NCBI RefSeq assembly: GCF_014892575.1
Contig: NZ_JADBGI010000006.1
Coordinates: 219,698 to 283,697 of the forward strand
From: Nocardiopsis coralli
Lineage (GTDB): Bacteria > Actinomycetota > Actinomycetes > Streptosporangiales > Streptosporangiaceae
DNA length: 64,000 nt
Direction of reading: 5' to 3'
The position numbers were made by a program, and so were the translations under genes. Shown here in pieces: positions 30,521-39,690 of the stretch. Numbering within the stretch: the stretch's first letter is position 1; the number at the start of each line of letters is the position of its first letter. A model generated the notes under the pieces. It was not told the DNA's origin. It ran no database searches and saw only the letters and a list, made by a program, of their open reading frames with translations.

Positions 30521-31162
30521 ATGGGAAGGCGCAGTTCCGGCCGACGCCCCAAGCATCTGCCTGAGGCAAGAGCGGTCCTCGTGCTGTGTGAAGGCGAGAC
30601 CGAAGAGGCCTACTTCGAGGGACTGCGCCGACACCTGCGCCAACAGCGTCCGGACGACGGACGCGGGATCCACTCACCGGAACCCAAGGTCGACACGGCC
30701 GAACGGACGGCCGCGCGAAAGATGGCCCAGCAGGCCAGAGCCCTCGTTTCACAGGGGTACTCGGAGATCTGGGTCGTCTTCGACACCGAGGGCGCGAACG
30801 TGACGCAGACTCGCAACGAGCTTGCCGAAGCAGGGAAAGGGCAGTCCGACACCTCCCTGCTCAGCGCTGTCTCCCATCCGTCCTTCGAGGTCTGGTTGCT
30901 GCTCCACCATGTCGAACGCGGTCGGCTGAGCGGGTGTCATGAGGCCGAAGACAGTTACCGGCTCCTGAAGAAGACCGTGCCCACGTGGGACAAGGGGTTC
31001 CGGAACCGGCGGGACAAACCCGGCACGGATTTCGGTGACTTCGTGGACGGACTGGACCGCGCGTGTCGGCAAGCAGCCAAGACCCGGGCCGACGACTACG
31101 GCGACTACCCGTGGACCGATGTGCACCTCCTCGTCGACCGGCTGCGCGAGCACTACGCGTGA
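30521..31162 (+). CDS. RloB family (TOPRIM-like) protein, partner of the ATPase
   Basis: This 213-residue protein has the RloB layout. A basic N-terminus is followed by VLVLCEGETEEAYFEGL (about 20-36, with the TOPRIM-type Glu), IWVVFDTEGANVTQT (acidic motif near 85), and the highly typical SHPSFEVWLLLHH (about 115). RloB proteins pair with RloA-type ATPases; AbiLii of Lactococcus belongs to this family as I recall, and AriB of PARIS is a comparable TOPRIM effector. The ATG directly follows the ATPase stop, with GAGGAG nine bases upstream, so translation is coupled. Likely the effector nuclease, but no activity is proven. Confidence 0.88.
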   Translation: MGRRSSGRRPKHLPEARAVLVLCEGETEEAYFEGLRRHLRQQRPDDGRGIHSPEPKVDTAERTAARKMAQQARALVSQGYSEIWVVFDTEGANVTQTRNELAEAGKGQSDTSLLSAVSHPSFEVWLLLHHVERGRLSGCHEAEDSYRLLKKTVPTWDKGFRNRRDKPGTDFGDFVDGLDRACRQAAKTRADDYGDYPWTDVHLLVDRLREHYA

Positions 31163-31294
31163 GGGCCGCGCGATCGCTCCTCCGGGGGCGGCTCGGGCAT
31201 GATGCGCACCGGGGTGGTTGCCACGGCGCCGGCATCGCGCGAACGTTCGTGCGGAACGGTCTCCTCCGGTCGGCGAGGGCCGCCTCATCCAGGC

Positions 31295-31316
31295 TTGGTG
31301 CCGTACTGACGTCATG
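31295..31316. repeat. Right 22-bp direct repeat flanking the ATPase/RloB module
   Basis: Identical to 29135-29156. The next bases make ACGTCATGACGT here a perfect 12-bp palindrome (31309-31320). It lies 132 bp past the RloB stop and 44 bp before the end of the convergent hydrolase gene. A separate palindrome CGAACGTTCG lies at 31240-31249. Confidence 0.8.
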
Positions 31317-31360
31317 ACGTGGGTGTCGTGCCCCCGGAGCCGGAGCTGCGAGGGCCGAGA

Positions 31361-32230
31361 TCACCGTTCCCGGCCGGGGTCGGTGTGCGCGGCGATCGCG
31401 GTGACGACCTCTTCCCACCGCTCCGGCGGCGGGTGCTGGTGGCCCACGCCGGGAACCAGGTGCAGGCGGGCACCGGGGATCTCGGACGCGAGGGCTTCCG
31501 CGTGTTGGTACAGGAAGAGCGGGTCCTCCCTGCCGTGGAGCACGAGGGTGGGTGCGGTGATCTCGCCGAGCCGGTCCCCCAGGGGTGTCCCGCCGACCAA
31601 CCAGTGGTTGGCCGCGGAGGCCATGTCTCCGCCGCGTTCCATGGCCCGGGTCACGACCTGCCGGAGCCGGGCCGGGTCGACGGGGGCGCCGCCGGCGAAG
31701 ACGTGCTCCATGGCGACCATGTACGCGATCACCGACTCACGGTCACCCCAGTCGGGCCCGGGCGGGGGTGCGGCGAACAACTGCTGCACGGTGTCGGCGG
31801 GTGGCGGCAGGTGCGGGTGGCGCTCCTCCGGGCTCGCGGGTGTCGTGGACATCAGCGTCAGCGAAGCGACCCGGTCGGGGTTCCACACGCCGAGGTACTG
31901 GGCGATGCCTCCGCCCGAGGAGATCCCGACGATGTGGGCGCGGGACAGCCCCAGGCCGTCCAGCACACCGACCGCGTCGTGGACGAGCGCGTCGCCGGAG
32001 TATCCGGGGTCGCCGACGGGGAACCGTGTCGAGCGCCCGGTGTCCCTGCTGTCGTAACGGACGACGTAGCGCCCTGCGTCGGCGAGGCGCTCGCAGAACC
32101 CGTCCTCCCACCAGTCCATCGACGCCTCGTTCCCGGCGATCAACAGGATCGGCGGATGTTCGGCCTCCCCGAAGGACTCGGTACAGATCTCCACGTCACC
32201 GAGCCGAATCAAGCGTTCATCGGATCCCAT
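31361..32230 (-). CDS. Alpha/beta hydrolase
   Basis: This 289-residue alpha/beta-hydrolase has the oxyanion region ILLIAGNEASMDWW, the nucleophile elbow GISSGGG (Ser about 107), the acid near LHGREDPLF, and the His in PGVGHQHPPPE. YDSRDTGRS at about 60 is typical of the DhaA/RdmC-like group of esterases. ATG 32230 is chosen over a GTG seven codons upstream because GGGGGCG stands just before it. No operon partner is evident: the RloB module converges on it and a small regulator gene lies 43 bp upstream. Substrate unknown. Confidence 0.85.
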   Translation of the reverse strand: MGSDERLIRLGDVEICTESFGEAEHPPILLIAGNEASMDWWEDGFCERLADAGRYVVRYDSRDTGRSTRFPVGDPGYSGDALVHDAVGVLDGLGLSRAHIVGISSGGGIAQYLGVWNPDRVASLTLMSTTPASPEERHPHLPPPADTVQQLFAAPPPGPDWGDRESVIAYMVAMEHVFAGGAPVDPARLRQVVTRAMERGGDMASAANHWLVGGTPLGDRLGEITAPTLVLHGREDPLFLYQHAEALASEIPGARLHLVPGVGHQHPPPERWEEVVTAIAAHTDPGRER

Positions 32231-32272
32231 CGTCGCCCCCGGTTCTGCCACGCATGGTGTCGTGCCGGAGAG

Positions 32273-32503
32273 CTACCCACCGCCCCACGCGTCACGCGCC
32301 AGGTCCCCGTGCTCGATCCGCGACACACGGTTCTGGCTCACGTGGAGGCGCTCGGCGAGCTGCACCTGGGTGGGTTCCGCAGCTTCCCGGAGCTCGCGCA
32401 GGCGGTACGCGCGGACCTGCTCGAGCATGCGTTCCTTGTGGGCGTCCACCGCTTCGCGGTCGACGGGCCGTCCGGCCAACATGTCTTCCAGGCTCGTGCC
32501 CAT
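32273..32503 (-). CDS. Small XRE-type helix-turn-helix protein
   Basis: This 76-residue protein consists of an N-terminal linker (MGTSLEDMLAGRPVDREAVD) and a Cro/C1-like HTH (TQVQLAERLHVSQNRVSRIE). It resembles HigA-type antitoxins of RelE-like toxins, but the usual C-terminal helices after SRIEHGDL are missing: it ends in ARDAWGGG, so it may be truncated. GAGGAGGAGG lies just before ATG 32503. No toxin gene is found in the 165 bp upstream, and the hydrolase follows downstream. It could be an orphan antitoxin. Confidence 0.7.
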   Translation of the reverse strand: MGTSLEDMLAGRPVDREAVDAHKERMLEQVRAYRLRELREAAEPTQVQLAERLHVSQNRVSRIEHGDLARDAWGGG

Positions 32504-32668
32504 CGGCCTCCTCCTCGCACGCCTCCGGTGTCGTCGCCGGCCCGGTCCGGCCCGCACGCGCCGCCCGGGGTGTCCTCGTTGTACCAGCGCAGAGGCCCCT
32601 CGGCACGGGTTTTTCCTACGGGCAGATCGGCGCGGGCGTGATCCCCTGCGGCACGTTCCGGTGCTCGG

Positions 32669-34843
32669 TCACCACCCGGTGGCGGCGAGGAGGCGCTCCT
32701 CGAGGACGGGGACGAGGGTGCGCATGTACGAGGCGGTGACGTGGCCGTCGTCCCAGTGCACGAGCACGTTGCCGACGACCGGACGGCACACCCCCGATTC
32801 GCAGAACCGGTCGGTGAGGTCGAGGGTGCTCACGTGGCCGGGAAGGTCGACGGCTTCCAGGGGCGAGGTGTCGGTCATGGAGTCCGTGCGTTCGGACGTG
32901 CACTCGTCGGTCCCGGCATCTCCGGCCCCGGACCCGGCCCCGGCGAGGCACTCGGGCACGTCGAACCCGGGCCTCGGGGTGTCCCGCACCGCGACGACCT
33001 CGATCCCGAGCTCGCCCAGCTCCCGCCAGCGTTCCGGGTACCCCTCCACGACCTGCTCCTCCCCGTAACCGGCGGAGGTGTCGTGGCTGGTGGTGGTGCC
33101 GGTGGTGAAGACCGCGTCGGGTCGCAGTTCGGCGAGCTCGGCCATGACCCCGTCGTTCCACTCGGCGCACGCGGTGTAGGGATCGCCCTTGTAGGTCTGC
33201 GGGGCGTCGGTGAACAGGCACGCGCCCTTGACGATGTTGAGCAAGCGCCACCCGCGGTCCTCGGCGATCTCCTCGAGCGCGGGGAACCAGTGCGCGGCGT
33301 GCGAACCTCCGACCAGCGCGATCGTGCGTTCGGGGTCGTCGGCGCCGTACTCGCACACGATGACCTCGGTCCCGGCGGTGTCCTGGTTGCAGCCGTCGTC
33401 GTAGGTCACGGGGAGGTCGTCGGCGGCGTTCGCGGGGTCGGGGTGGACGGGGTCGGGGTACTCGCCGTGGTCGCTCCGGCCGTCGGTGAGGGCGAGCGCG
33501 CCGGGGTAGCGCTCGGTGTCGGCGACCTGTTCCTCCAGGTGGCGCTGTTCGGCGTCCATGCGCGCCGTCCACGTGCCGGCGGTGAGCAGGAGCGGGAGGA
33601 GGCAGGCCAGCGCGAGGGCGGGCCCGCGCACGGTTCGGCCGCGCTTGCCGAAGTCGGCGATCCGGTCGGAGAGGGGTGTGGTCGCCGCCGCCAGCGCCAC
33701 GGACAGGGCCAGGACCGCCGCGCCGCCGAGCGGGCTCGCCAGGGTGCGTTCGGTCGCGGCCAGGTAGAAGACCAGCACCGGCCAGTGCCACAGGTACAGG
33801 GCGTAGGAGATGGAGCCCAGGTACCGCATGGGACGCAGGGTCAGGATCCGGTCGGCGCCCCACGGCGATCCGGTGGTACCGGCGACCACGATCGCGACCG
33901 CGGCGAGCGTGGGCCACAGCGCCGCGTATCCGGGGAAGGCGGTGGACACCTGGAGCACGACACCGCAGAGCACGAGCGCCGCGAGCCCGCCCCACCCCAG
34001 CAGCAGGCGCAGGGCGCGCGGCGGGTTCAGCCACGGGAGGGCGATTGCGAGCAGGCCGCCGAGCGCGAACTCCCACAGCCGGGCGCCGGTGTCGAAGTAG
34101 GCCCAGGGCTGGTCGGCGCGGGTGATGTACACGGAGTAGGCGAGGGAGAGCGCGAGCACGCCGGCGAGGGCGAAGGCGACCGTCCGGCGGATGCCGGGTC
34201 CGCGGTCGGTCTCCGCGGGTCCCGCAGCTCCGCGGGTCGCCCACCACACGGCCGCGCCGATCACCAGCGGCCACAACAGGTAGAACTGCCCCTGGATCGA
34301 CAGCGACCAGAAGTGCTGGAACGCGCTGGTCGACTCGTCGCGCGCCAGGTAGTCGGCGGAGTCGAGGGCGAGCTGCCAGTTCAGGTGGTACAGCGCGGAC
34401 GCGATCGCCTGCCCGGTGGCGTCCTGCCACGCGGTCTCGGGGAGTAGGAGGCGCGCGCCGACGAGGGTGACGGCGATGACCAGGACCGCGGTCGGTACGA
34501 GCCGGACGGCCAACCGGCTGAGGAAGGCGCCGTACCGGATCCCGCCCAGCCCTGCGGGCCCTGCGGGCCCACCGGGCGCTCCGCGCCCTCCGCGCTCGCA
34601 CGCCCGCACCAGCGACCCGGTGATGAGGAACCCGGTGAGCAGGAGGAAGACGTCCACGCCGCCGGAGACCCGGCCGAACCAGATGTGGTAGCTCGCGACG
34701 AGGAGGACGGCGACGGCACGGAGCCCGTCGATCTCGGGCCGGTGTCCGTCACCGGCCCGGGCGGTGTGGTCCCGCGCGGCGCCCGAACCGGTTCGGTGCC
34801 CGGATGTGGACAGGCCCTGCTGCGGTGAGGAGAGGGCGGTCAT
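32669..34843 (-). CDS. Membrane acyltransferase, OafA/YrhL type, with SGNH domain
   Basis: This 724-residue protein has an Acyl_transf_3 membrane domain (about 35-410, roughly ten helices; RPEIDGLRAVAVLLVASYHI opening motif, FWSLSIQGQFYLLWP) and an extracellular SGNH-like domain (about 480-724). The latter has VGGSHAAHWFPALEEIA for the catalytic Ser and VGNVLVHWDDGHVTASYM for the Asp/His end. Proteins with this fusion O-acetylate cell-wall or surface polysaccharides. The acceptor is unknown. Monocistronic, with a Ser/Gly-rich cytoplasmic N-terminus. Confidence 0.9.
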   Translation of the reverse strand: MTALSSPQQGLSTSGHRTGSGAARDHTARAGDGHRPEIDGLRAVAVLLVASYHIWFGRVSGGVDVFLLLTGFLITGSLVRACERGGRGAPGGPAGPAGLGGIRYGAFLSRLAVRLVPTAVLVIAVTLVGARLLLPETAWQDATGQAIASALYHLNWQLALDSADYLARDESTSAFQHFWSLSIQGQFYLLWPLVIGAAVWWATRGAAGPAETDRGPGIRRTVAFALAGVLALSLAYSVYITRADQPWAYFDTGARLWEFALGGLLAIALPWLNPPRALRLLLGWGGLAALVLCGVVLQVSTAFPGYAALWPTLAAVAIVVAGTTGSPWGADRILTLRPMRYLGSISYALYLWHWPVLVFYLAATERTLASPLGGAAVLALSVALAAATTPLSDRIADFGKRGRTVRGPALALACLLPLLLTAGTWTARMDAEQRHLEEQVADTERYPGALALTDGRSDHGEYPDPVHPDPANAADDLPVTYDDGCNQDTAGTEVIVCEYGADDPERTIALVGGSHAAHWFPALEEIAEDRGWRLLNIVKGACLFTDAPQTYKGDPYTACAEWNDGVMAELAELRPDAVFTTGTTTSHDTSAGYGEEQVVEGYPERWRELGELGIEVVAVRDTPRPGFDVPECLAGAGSGAGDAGTDECTSERTDSMTDTSPLEAVDLPGHVSTLDLTDRFCESGVCRPVVGNVLVHWDDGHVTASYMRTLVPVLEERLLAATGW

Positions 34844-35033
34844 GCCCGCTCATGGTGGAGGCGCTCGGTGACGTCCCGGGATACGCGGGCCTACACCCGT
34901 CCCACCACCCGGCGAACCTGTACTTCCCCGCGGGTCACACGAGTTCTACGGCCTCCGCTACCGGGGCCGGCCTCGGCTCTTGATTGCAGCACCGGTAACG
35001 GATTCGCCGACTCCAGAGGATGTCATTGCCGTA

Positions 35034-35813
35034 TCAGCGGTAGAGGACGGGGTCACCCCAGACTGCTTGGATGTCCTGGCACGAGCTGGGGCCGTCTGCG
35101 GAGAACCTGATCCTCAGAACGTCCTCCACATCGATGACCAGTGTCTCGGACTCACCCAGCGCGGCTGAGCTGCGCGCCAACCGCTCATCGTCGCCGATGA
35201 TCTCGAACGAAACAGTTTCTCCGGACTGCGACTCATCTCCGAGGCCGATGGCCACTTCAAGAGCCGACCATTCCCTGGACAAATCGAATTCGGCCCACAG
35301 GTCATTTGTTCCACATACCCCGTCGGCGAAGACGAGGGAATCCGGATAATCCGTGGCGTTGACGGTTGCACCCTCCCAATCAATTCTACTTCCCAAGAAT
35401 TGAACATTGTGATCCGCAGGACCCCACCCGAACATTTCTTCCTGTTCCTCGAACCCATCAAGATCGATCTCTGCGTCCTGGTCATCCGGGCCGGGCGAGG
35501 TCGGGGATTCGGACGGCGTTGCTTCCGAGGGGGCAGGACTCGGCGACGCCGGAGGGGAAGAGACCATGTCGTCAGCCGGAGTGGAGGATTCTGTGGCGCC
35601 TGAGCCGGGGCTCGGCGAAGGCGTACCCTGATCTGTCACTTGGAGGTAAGCGGGAGGAAGGGCCAGGCAGCCGACGATCACGCTGAGTCCGGCACAGACT
35701 GAACCGAGGATGGTCCATTTCAGAGCCGCATTGGCATTCCTCCAGTACTCGAACAACTTCCATCCTCCGAGTTTCGGGTTCTGCGGAGCCCAGCAGAACG
35801 AGCCACTCCGCAT
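35034..35813 (-). CDS. Membrane-anchored protein with NPCBM-like domain
   Basis: This 259-residue protein has a transmembrane helix at about 34-57, a Ser/Pro/Thr-rich linker (about 62-110), and a C-terminal beta domain. That domain resembles NPCBM/NEW2 carbohydrate-binding modules (WAEFDLSREWSALEVAIGLG, then SGETVSFEIIGDDERLARS, SCQDIQAVWGDPVLYR). Base composition is clearly less GC-rich than neighbours, with many A/T third positions, so recent transfer is likely. The ATG start has AAGGTGAT about ten bases before it. It probably displays a sugar-binding domain outside the cell. Confidence 0.68.
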   Translation of the reverse strand: MRSGSFCWAPQNPKLGGWKLFEYWRNANAALKWTILGSVCAGLSVIVGCLALPPAYLQVTDQGTPSPSPGSGATESSTPADDMVSSPPASPSPAPSEATPSESPTSPGPDDQDAEIDLDGFEEQEEMFGWGPADHNVQFLGSRIDWEGATVNATDYPDSLVFADGVCGTNDLWAEFDLSREWSALEVAIGLGDESQSGETVSFEIIGDDERLARSSAALGESETLVIDVEDVLRIRFSADGPSSCQDIQAVWGDPVLYR

Positions 35814-36005
35814 GGGGGCCGATCACCTTCAGCGCCGCCAAGCGCAAACATCAGTGAAATTTTTCCCTGCCTTACCCAGAGTCAAGACATTTTATGCATT
35901 CCTCAGAATACTTTCTGCGTTCGAACAGTCTCCGAGAAGGGACGCTGAGTCTTTTTCATCCTGAGGGTGCAGGACACAGGTCCGCACAGGTGTGTGGAAA
36001 CGGCG

Positions 36006-36626
36006 TCAGAGCCGCACGGCCTCGCGCGCGGGGTCCGAGATCAGCTTCGGGTCGCGGTCGCGCAACACCGCGATCAGCGGCGACGACGTCCCTGCCTCCT
36101 GCACGTCCTGTCCCTCACCGGACATCAACCCGACGAGCTGGAAGAACAGCACGATCCCGTTCGGCGTGGTGATGTGGGCGATGTCGACGTCCGGCACGAT
36201 CGCGAGCGAGGTCATGTCCCCGTTCGCGTGCTCACCGCCCAGCGGGGACGGCGTCAGGATCCAGTGCCCCACGTCGAGGTCGGTCCCGGCGAGGAAGTTG
36301 TCGGCGACGGCGTGCAGCACACGCAGGATCCACGCGGGAACCGCCGTCTCCTCCGGCCCGCGCGGGATCCGGCAGGAGAACTCGAACCCGGAGCCCGACA
36401 CCCGCGGCTCCTCGCTCGTCTTCTCCCCCAGCTCGGTGAGGCCGAACGTCACCAGCAGCCAGTGCCCCTCCAGCGGGTACGCGAGCACCCCGTCGAGCCC
36501 GCCCTTGTCCTGACCCTCGCCGTCGCTCTCGCGCGCGGGGAACTGGATGGTGAGGGGCTGCACGTCCGGGTACTTCTCCGCCCACTCCTCGTAGATCCGG
36601 GTGAGCCCCGGCAGCAGCTCCAGCAT
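36006..36626 (-). CDS. Suppressor-of-fused (SUFU) domain protein
   Basis: This 206-residue single-domain protein reads like bacterial SUFU proteins: [13 protein letters not shown], a [12 protein letters not shown] strand, [18 protein letters not shown], and [15 protein letters not shown], all in family order. SUFU-domain proteins are often immunity or polymorphic-toxin accessory proteins in bacteria, but no toxin gene lies nearby. ATG 36626 is taken as the start, with GAGGGG about ten bases upstream; a GTG three codons earlier is possible. Stands alone; 190 bp of AT-richer non-coding DNA follows its stop. Confidence 0.8.
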   Translation of the reverse strand: MLELLPGLTRIYEEWAEKYPDVQPLTIQFPARESDGEGQDKGGLDGVLAYPLEGHWLLVTFGLTELGEKTSEEPRVSGSGFEFSCRIPRGPEETAVPAWILRVLHAVADNFLAGTDLDVGHWILTPSPLGGEHANGDMTSLAIVPDVDIAHITTPNGIVLFFQLVGLMSGEGQDVQEAGTSSPLIAVLRDRDPKLISDPAREAVRL

Positions 36627-36863
36627 CGCGTCCACGCCCCTCCGCGTCGTCGTTCGTCCTGTTCGAGGATAGGAGCGCCGGGGAGGCGCCCGGTCCGCCC
36701 GGCGCTCACCGCCTGGCCGCCGCCGGTGCTCACCGACGCGTCCGCCCGGCACCGGAGCCCGACGCCGACGCCCGCCCCGCCCCTCCCCCGGTTGTTTCGA
36801 TGGGGACCCCAGTGGCGACAGCACATCAGAGAGGTCACGAACACCGGAAGAGGAGGCTGTGTC

Positions 36864-37691
36864 ATGAGAGGTCTACGACTGCCGTCGGGCGCCGAGTTGC
36901 CGGTGCTGGGACAGGGAACGTGGGGCATGGGCGAGGACGACTCCAAACGCGACTCGGAGGTCGCGGCACTGCGGCACGGGCTCGACCTGGGCCTGGGCCT
37001 GATCGACACCGCGGAGATGTACGCCGACTCCGAGGTGGTCGTGGGCGAGGCGATCCAGGGCCGCCGGGACGAGGTGTTCCTGGTGAGCAAGGTCCTGCCG
37101 AGCAACTCCTCGTACACGGGCACGATCGAGGCGTGCGAACGCAGTCTGCGCCGCACGCGCACCGACCACCTCGACCTGTTCCTGCTGCACTGGCGGGGCG
37201 GGGTCCCGTTGGCGGAGACGGTGTCGGCGCTGATCGAACTGCGCGACGCCGGCAAGATCCGCGACTTCGGGGTGAGCAACCTCGACACCGACGACATGCA
37301 GGAACTCTGGGGCGTCGACGGCGCACGCGACTGTGCGGCCGACCAGATCCTGTTCAACCTGACCCGGCGCGGCCCTGAGTACGACCTCATCCCGTGGTGC
37401 CGCGAGCAGGGCGTTCCGGTGATGGCCTACTCCCCGATCGAGCAGGGCCGGCTGTTGAAGGACCCGGTGCTGGCCGAGATCGCCGAACGCCACGGCGCCA
37501 CGCCCGCCCAGATCGCGATCGCGTGGGTGCTCGCGGGCGAGGGCCTGTGCGCGATCCCGAAGGCGAGCCGCCCCGAGCACGTGGAACTCAACCGCGGGGC
37601 GCTCGACATCACGCTCACCGGGGAGGATCTGGCGGAGTTGGACGACCGGTTCCCGGCTCCGGACCGTCCCACCCCGCTGGAGGTCATCTGA
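36864..37691 (+). CDS. Aldo/keto reductase
   Basis: This 275-residue (beta/alpha)8 NADPH-dependent reductase has the catalytic tetrad visible: Asp and Tyr in [10 protein letters not shown] (about 46-55), Lys in LVSKVLP, His in LLHWRGG. The C-terminal cofactor loop [13 protein letters not shown] is intact. It is close in size to the 2,5-diketo-gluconate reductase group. AGAGGAGG lies nine bases before ATG 36864. It is monocistronic and followed by a 630-bp non-coding region. Substrate not predictable. Confidence 0.9.
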   Translation: MRGLRLPSGAELPVLGQGTWGMGEDDSKRDSEVAALRHGLDLGLGLIDTAEMYADSEVVVGEAIQGRRDEVFLVSKVLPSNSSYTGTIEACERSLRRTRTDHLDLFLLHWRGGVPLAETVSALIELRDAGKIRDFGVSNLDTDDMQELWGVDGARDCAADQILFNLTRRGPEYDLIPWCREQGVPVMAYSPIEQGRLLKDPVLAEIAERHGATPAQIAIAWVLAGEGLCAIPKASRPEHVELNRGALDITLTGEDLAELDDRFPAPDRPTPLEVI

Positions 37692-37909
37692 GGCGGCCGA
37701 CCCGTTCGGCCCCGTCGGCCCCGGCGTCCCGTCCGGCTCGATCGGCCCAGTGAGCCCATCCGGCCCGGCTGACGTGAACGGCGCAGCTGACTCGTCCGAC
37801 CCGACCGTCCCATCCGGCCCGGCTGACTCGTTCAGCCCGACCGTCCCAACCACACCAGCCACCCCAGCAAGCCCACACACCCCGTCCGTCGGGGCCCGGC
37901 GTACACATC
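37692..37909. other. Gene-free, degenerate repetitive DNA after the aldo/keto reductase
   Basis: This stretch holds two imperfect copies of a motif built from CCATCCGGCCCGGCTGAC and GACCCGACCGTCCCA (about 37752-37850) and Pro/Ser-like degenerate runs. No coding frame with gene-like codon use. It merges into the 63-bp repeats that follow. Confidence 0.5.
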
Positions 37910-38225
37910 GGAACCGGGCCCCGACCGCGGGGACAGCCTTTCCTTTCCCCCACGCCAGACCTTCCTGGCGGCGCAGGCAGGGTCCACGCACCAGGACACG
38001 TCTCCCGACGCCTCCATCTCCCCGCCACCCACACGGGAACCGCGTCCTGTCCCCCGCGACAGCCCTCTGTCACCTCGCGCCCCTGACCTCCCTCACCCCG
38101 GAACCCGGCCCTGCCCGCACGGACACATCTCCCTCGCCCCGCCGCTGCCCTTCCCCCGCCCCGAACGGGGTCCTGCCTTCCGGGACAGACCTTTGCTACC
38201 GCCCCGCGGTCACCCTTGTCCGGGC
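37910..38225. repeat. About five degenerate ~63-bp tandem repeats
   Basis: Units start near 37910, 37975, 38036, 38100 and 38162. Each opens with a GGAACC-G-GTCCTG-like block and carries a GGGACAG or CTGTCCC heptamer or a variant of it. They lie between the aldo/keto reductase and the secreted protein, ending about 100 bp before that gene. Conservation between units is only moderate (judged by eye). Confidence 0.5.
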
Positions 38226-38322
38226 TTGCCCGCACTTGTAGCTTTCCTCCAACTTCGCCCTCCCGGGTGAAAGTTCCTGTCCCGAGATCCCCGCTCGGTT
38301 TCGTAGGAGAGGCAGTACCCCC

Positions 38323-39363
38323 ATGCCCGGATCCACCCCCGGCCGAGTGCGGCGCGTGACCGCCGTGCTGGCCGCGGCCGCCCTGGCCGTCACCCTCCCC
38401 CAGTCCGCGCACGCAGCCGGAACGCCCGACGACGACCCGGTCGGCGCCGCGACCGCAACCGCGCCCGCCCCCGCCGACCGCGCCACGGAGGACCGCCTCG
38501 CCGAGGAGGCCTCCCTCGAGAACGCCGAGATCCCGCCCGGCCCCCTGACCTTCGGCGCCGAGGCCCTGTCCGCCGTCGAGGACGCCGCCGCGGAGGCCGC
38601 CGGATCGGCCTCGTGCGGCATCTCCGCCGAGGAGGCCACCGCCCTGTCGGTCGCCCCGATCTGGCCGGAGATCGTCACCGGCGAGATGGCCACGCCCTCG
38701 CCCATGACGCTGTCCCGCTTCGACAACCAGGAGGGCCTGTACGACCCCGCCGGCCGCGACGGCCTGTTCTTCAACCCGGGCGTGGGCCTGTGGCAGATGG
38801 ACTCCGCCGGCTTCGGCAGCAACAACACCGCGGGTGAGGCCATCGACAGCCACTGGGTGTCCGATGTGGTCGTGCCGTACATCGTCGACAAGTACTGCGA
38901 CTCGCTCAACGGCGGCTCCGATGCACCCACGGCCCGCGCGAGCTCCTGGAGCGACTGGAACGCCTGCTCCGAGGGCGACTGCGAGACCGCCTACTGGCGC
39001 GGGTTCAACGACGGCATCACCGCCGACCCCGACGTGGACCGCTACGGGGGCGCCCAGCCGCGCACCTGCGAGTTCGACGGCGGAACCTACGACTGCCTGT
39101 TCGTGGACATCGCCGACGTGCAGGGCGCGGACTGGTGGACGGCCCCGGACGCGGGCCGTTCCCCGCTTCCGCACCCGTTCTACGTGCTGCGCGACGACTC
39201 GGGCGAAAGCACCCAGGAGGTGCGGGTCTTCCTGGGCGAGGACTCCGGCCACGGCACGGACGTCACGGTGACCCGGCCGTTCGGCGGTGATGCTCGTGAC
39301 TCCTTGACCTGGACCGACGACCAGGGCCTGTGCGACACGACCGAGGGCCGCGGCGCCTGCTGA
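38323..39363 (+). CDS. Secreted protein of unknown function
   Basis: This 346-residue protein has a clear Sec signal peptide (RRVTAVLAAAALAVTLPQSA, cleavage near AHA-AG at about 32). The mature part has an acidic Ala-rich linker, then a Cys-containing domain with SCGISAEEATALSVAPIWPE, GLFFNPGVGLWQMDSAG and six or more cysteines (YCDSL, NACSEGDCE, RTCEFDGGTYDCL, GLCDTTEGRGAC), implying disulfides. The GLWQMDS stretch recalls lysozyme-like proteins, but a catalytic Glu cannot be fixed, so I give no function. Monocistronic, preceded by the 63-bp repeats and a further CTGTCCC heptamer at 38277. Confidence 0.78.
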   Translation: MPGSTPGRVRRVTAVLAAAALAVTLPQSAHAAGTPDDDPVGAATATAPAPADRATEDRLAEEASLENAEIPPGPLTFGAEALSAVEDAAAEAAGSASCGISAEEATALSVAPIWPEIVTGEMATPSPMTLSRFDNQEGLYDPAGRDGLFFNPGVGLWQMDSAGFGSNNTAGEAIDSHWVSDVVVPYIVDKYCDSLNGGSDAPTARASSWSDWNACSEGDCETAYWRGFNDGITADPDVDRYGGAQPRTCEFDGGTYDCLFVDIADVQGADWWTAPDAGRSPLPHPFYVLRDDSGESTQEVRVFLGEDSGHGTDVTVTRPFGGDARDSLTWTDDQGLCDTTEGRGAC

Positions 39364-39690
39364 CGCCGACGAGGGCGGACGGCCCGGCACCGGCTCCGCC
39401 CCCGGCCTCCACGTCCTCCCCGCACCCCGGGGCGCTCCCTCCCGGGCGCCCCGGACCCGGGCCGCCGGCGTGCTCGCCCCTCGTGGCCGCCGGCGGCCCT
39501 TCCTTCCCCCTCGGAACACCCCACCCCGTTCAGAACCCACCGCTCCGCTCGGAACCCACCGCGCACCCGACCCCCTCGCACCGCCCGCGCGGGCCCTCCA
39601 TCACCGCCCCATCCGCCCCGGTCCGCCCCCGCGGCCCCTCCCCCACCACCGACCGCCGAACCCCCTGAGCTGCGTGTTCGCCGAACGACC
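39364..39690. other. C-rich gene-free region
   Basis: About 330 bp of C-rich DNA with small direct repeats (for example CGGAACCCACCGC-like copies near 39535-39570). No gene or RNA is recognised. Confidence 0.5.

Noticed and set aside
31240..31249. CGAACGTTCG as a LexA (SOS) box after RloB
   Set aside because: Actinobacterial SOS boxes need a spacer between GAAC and GTTC; this palindrome has none.
32616..34601. A 661-residue minus-strand open frame overlapping the acyltransferase
   Set aside because: Arg/Pro-rich translation in another frame of the OafA-type gene; no domain.
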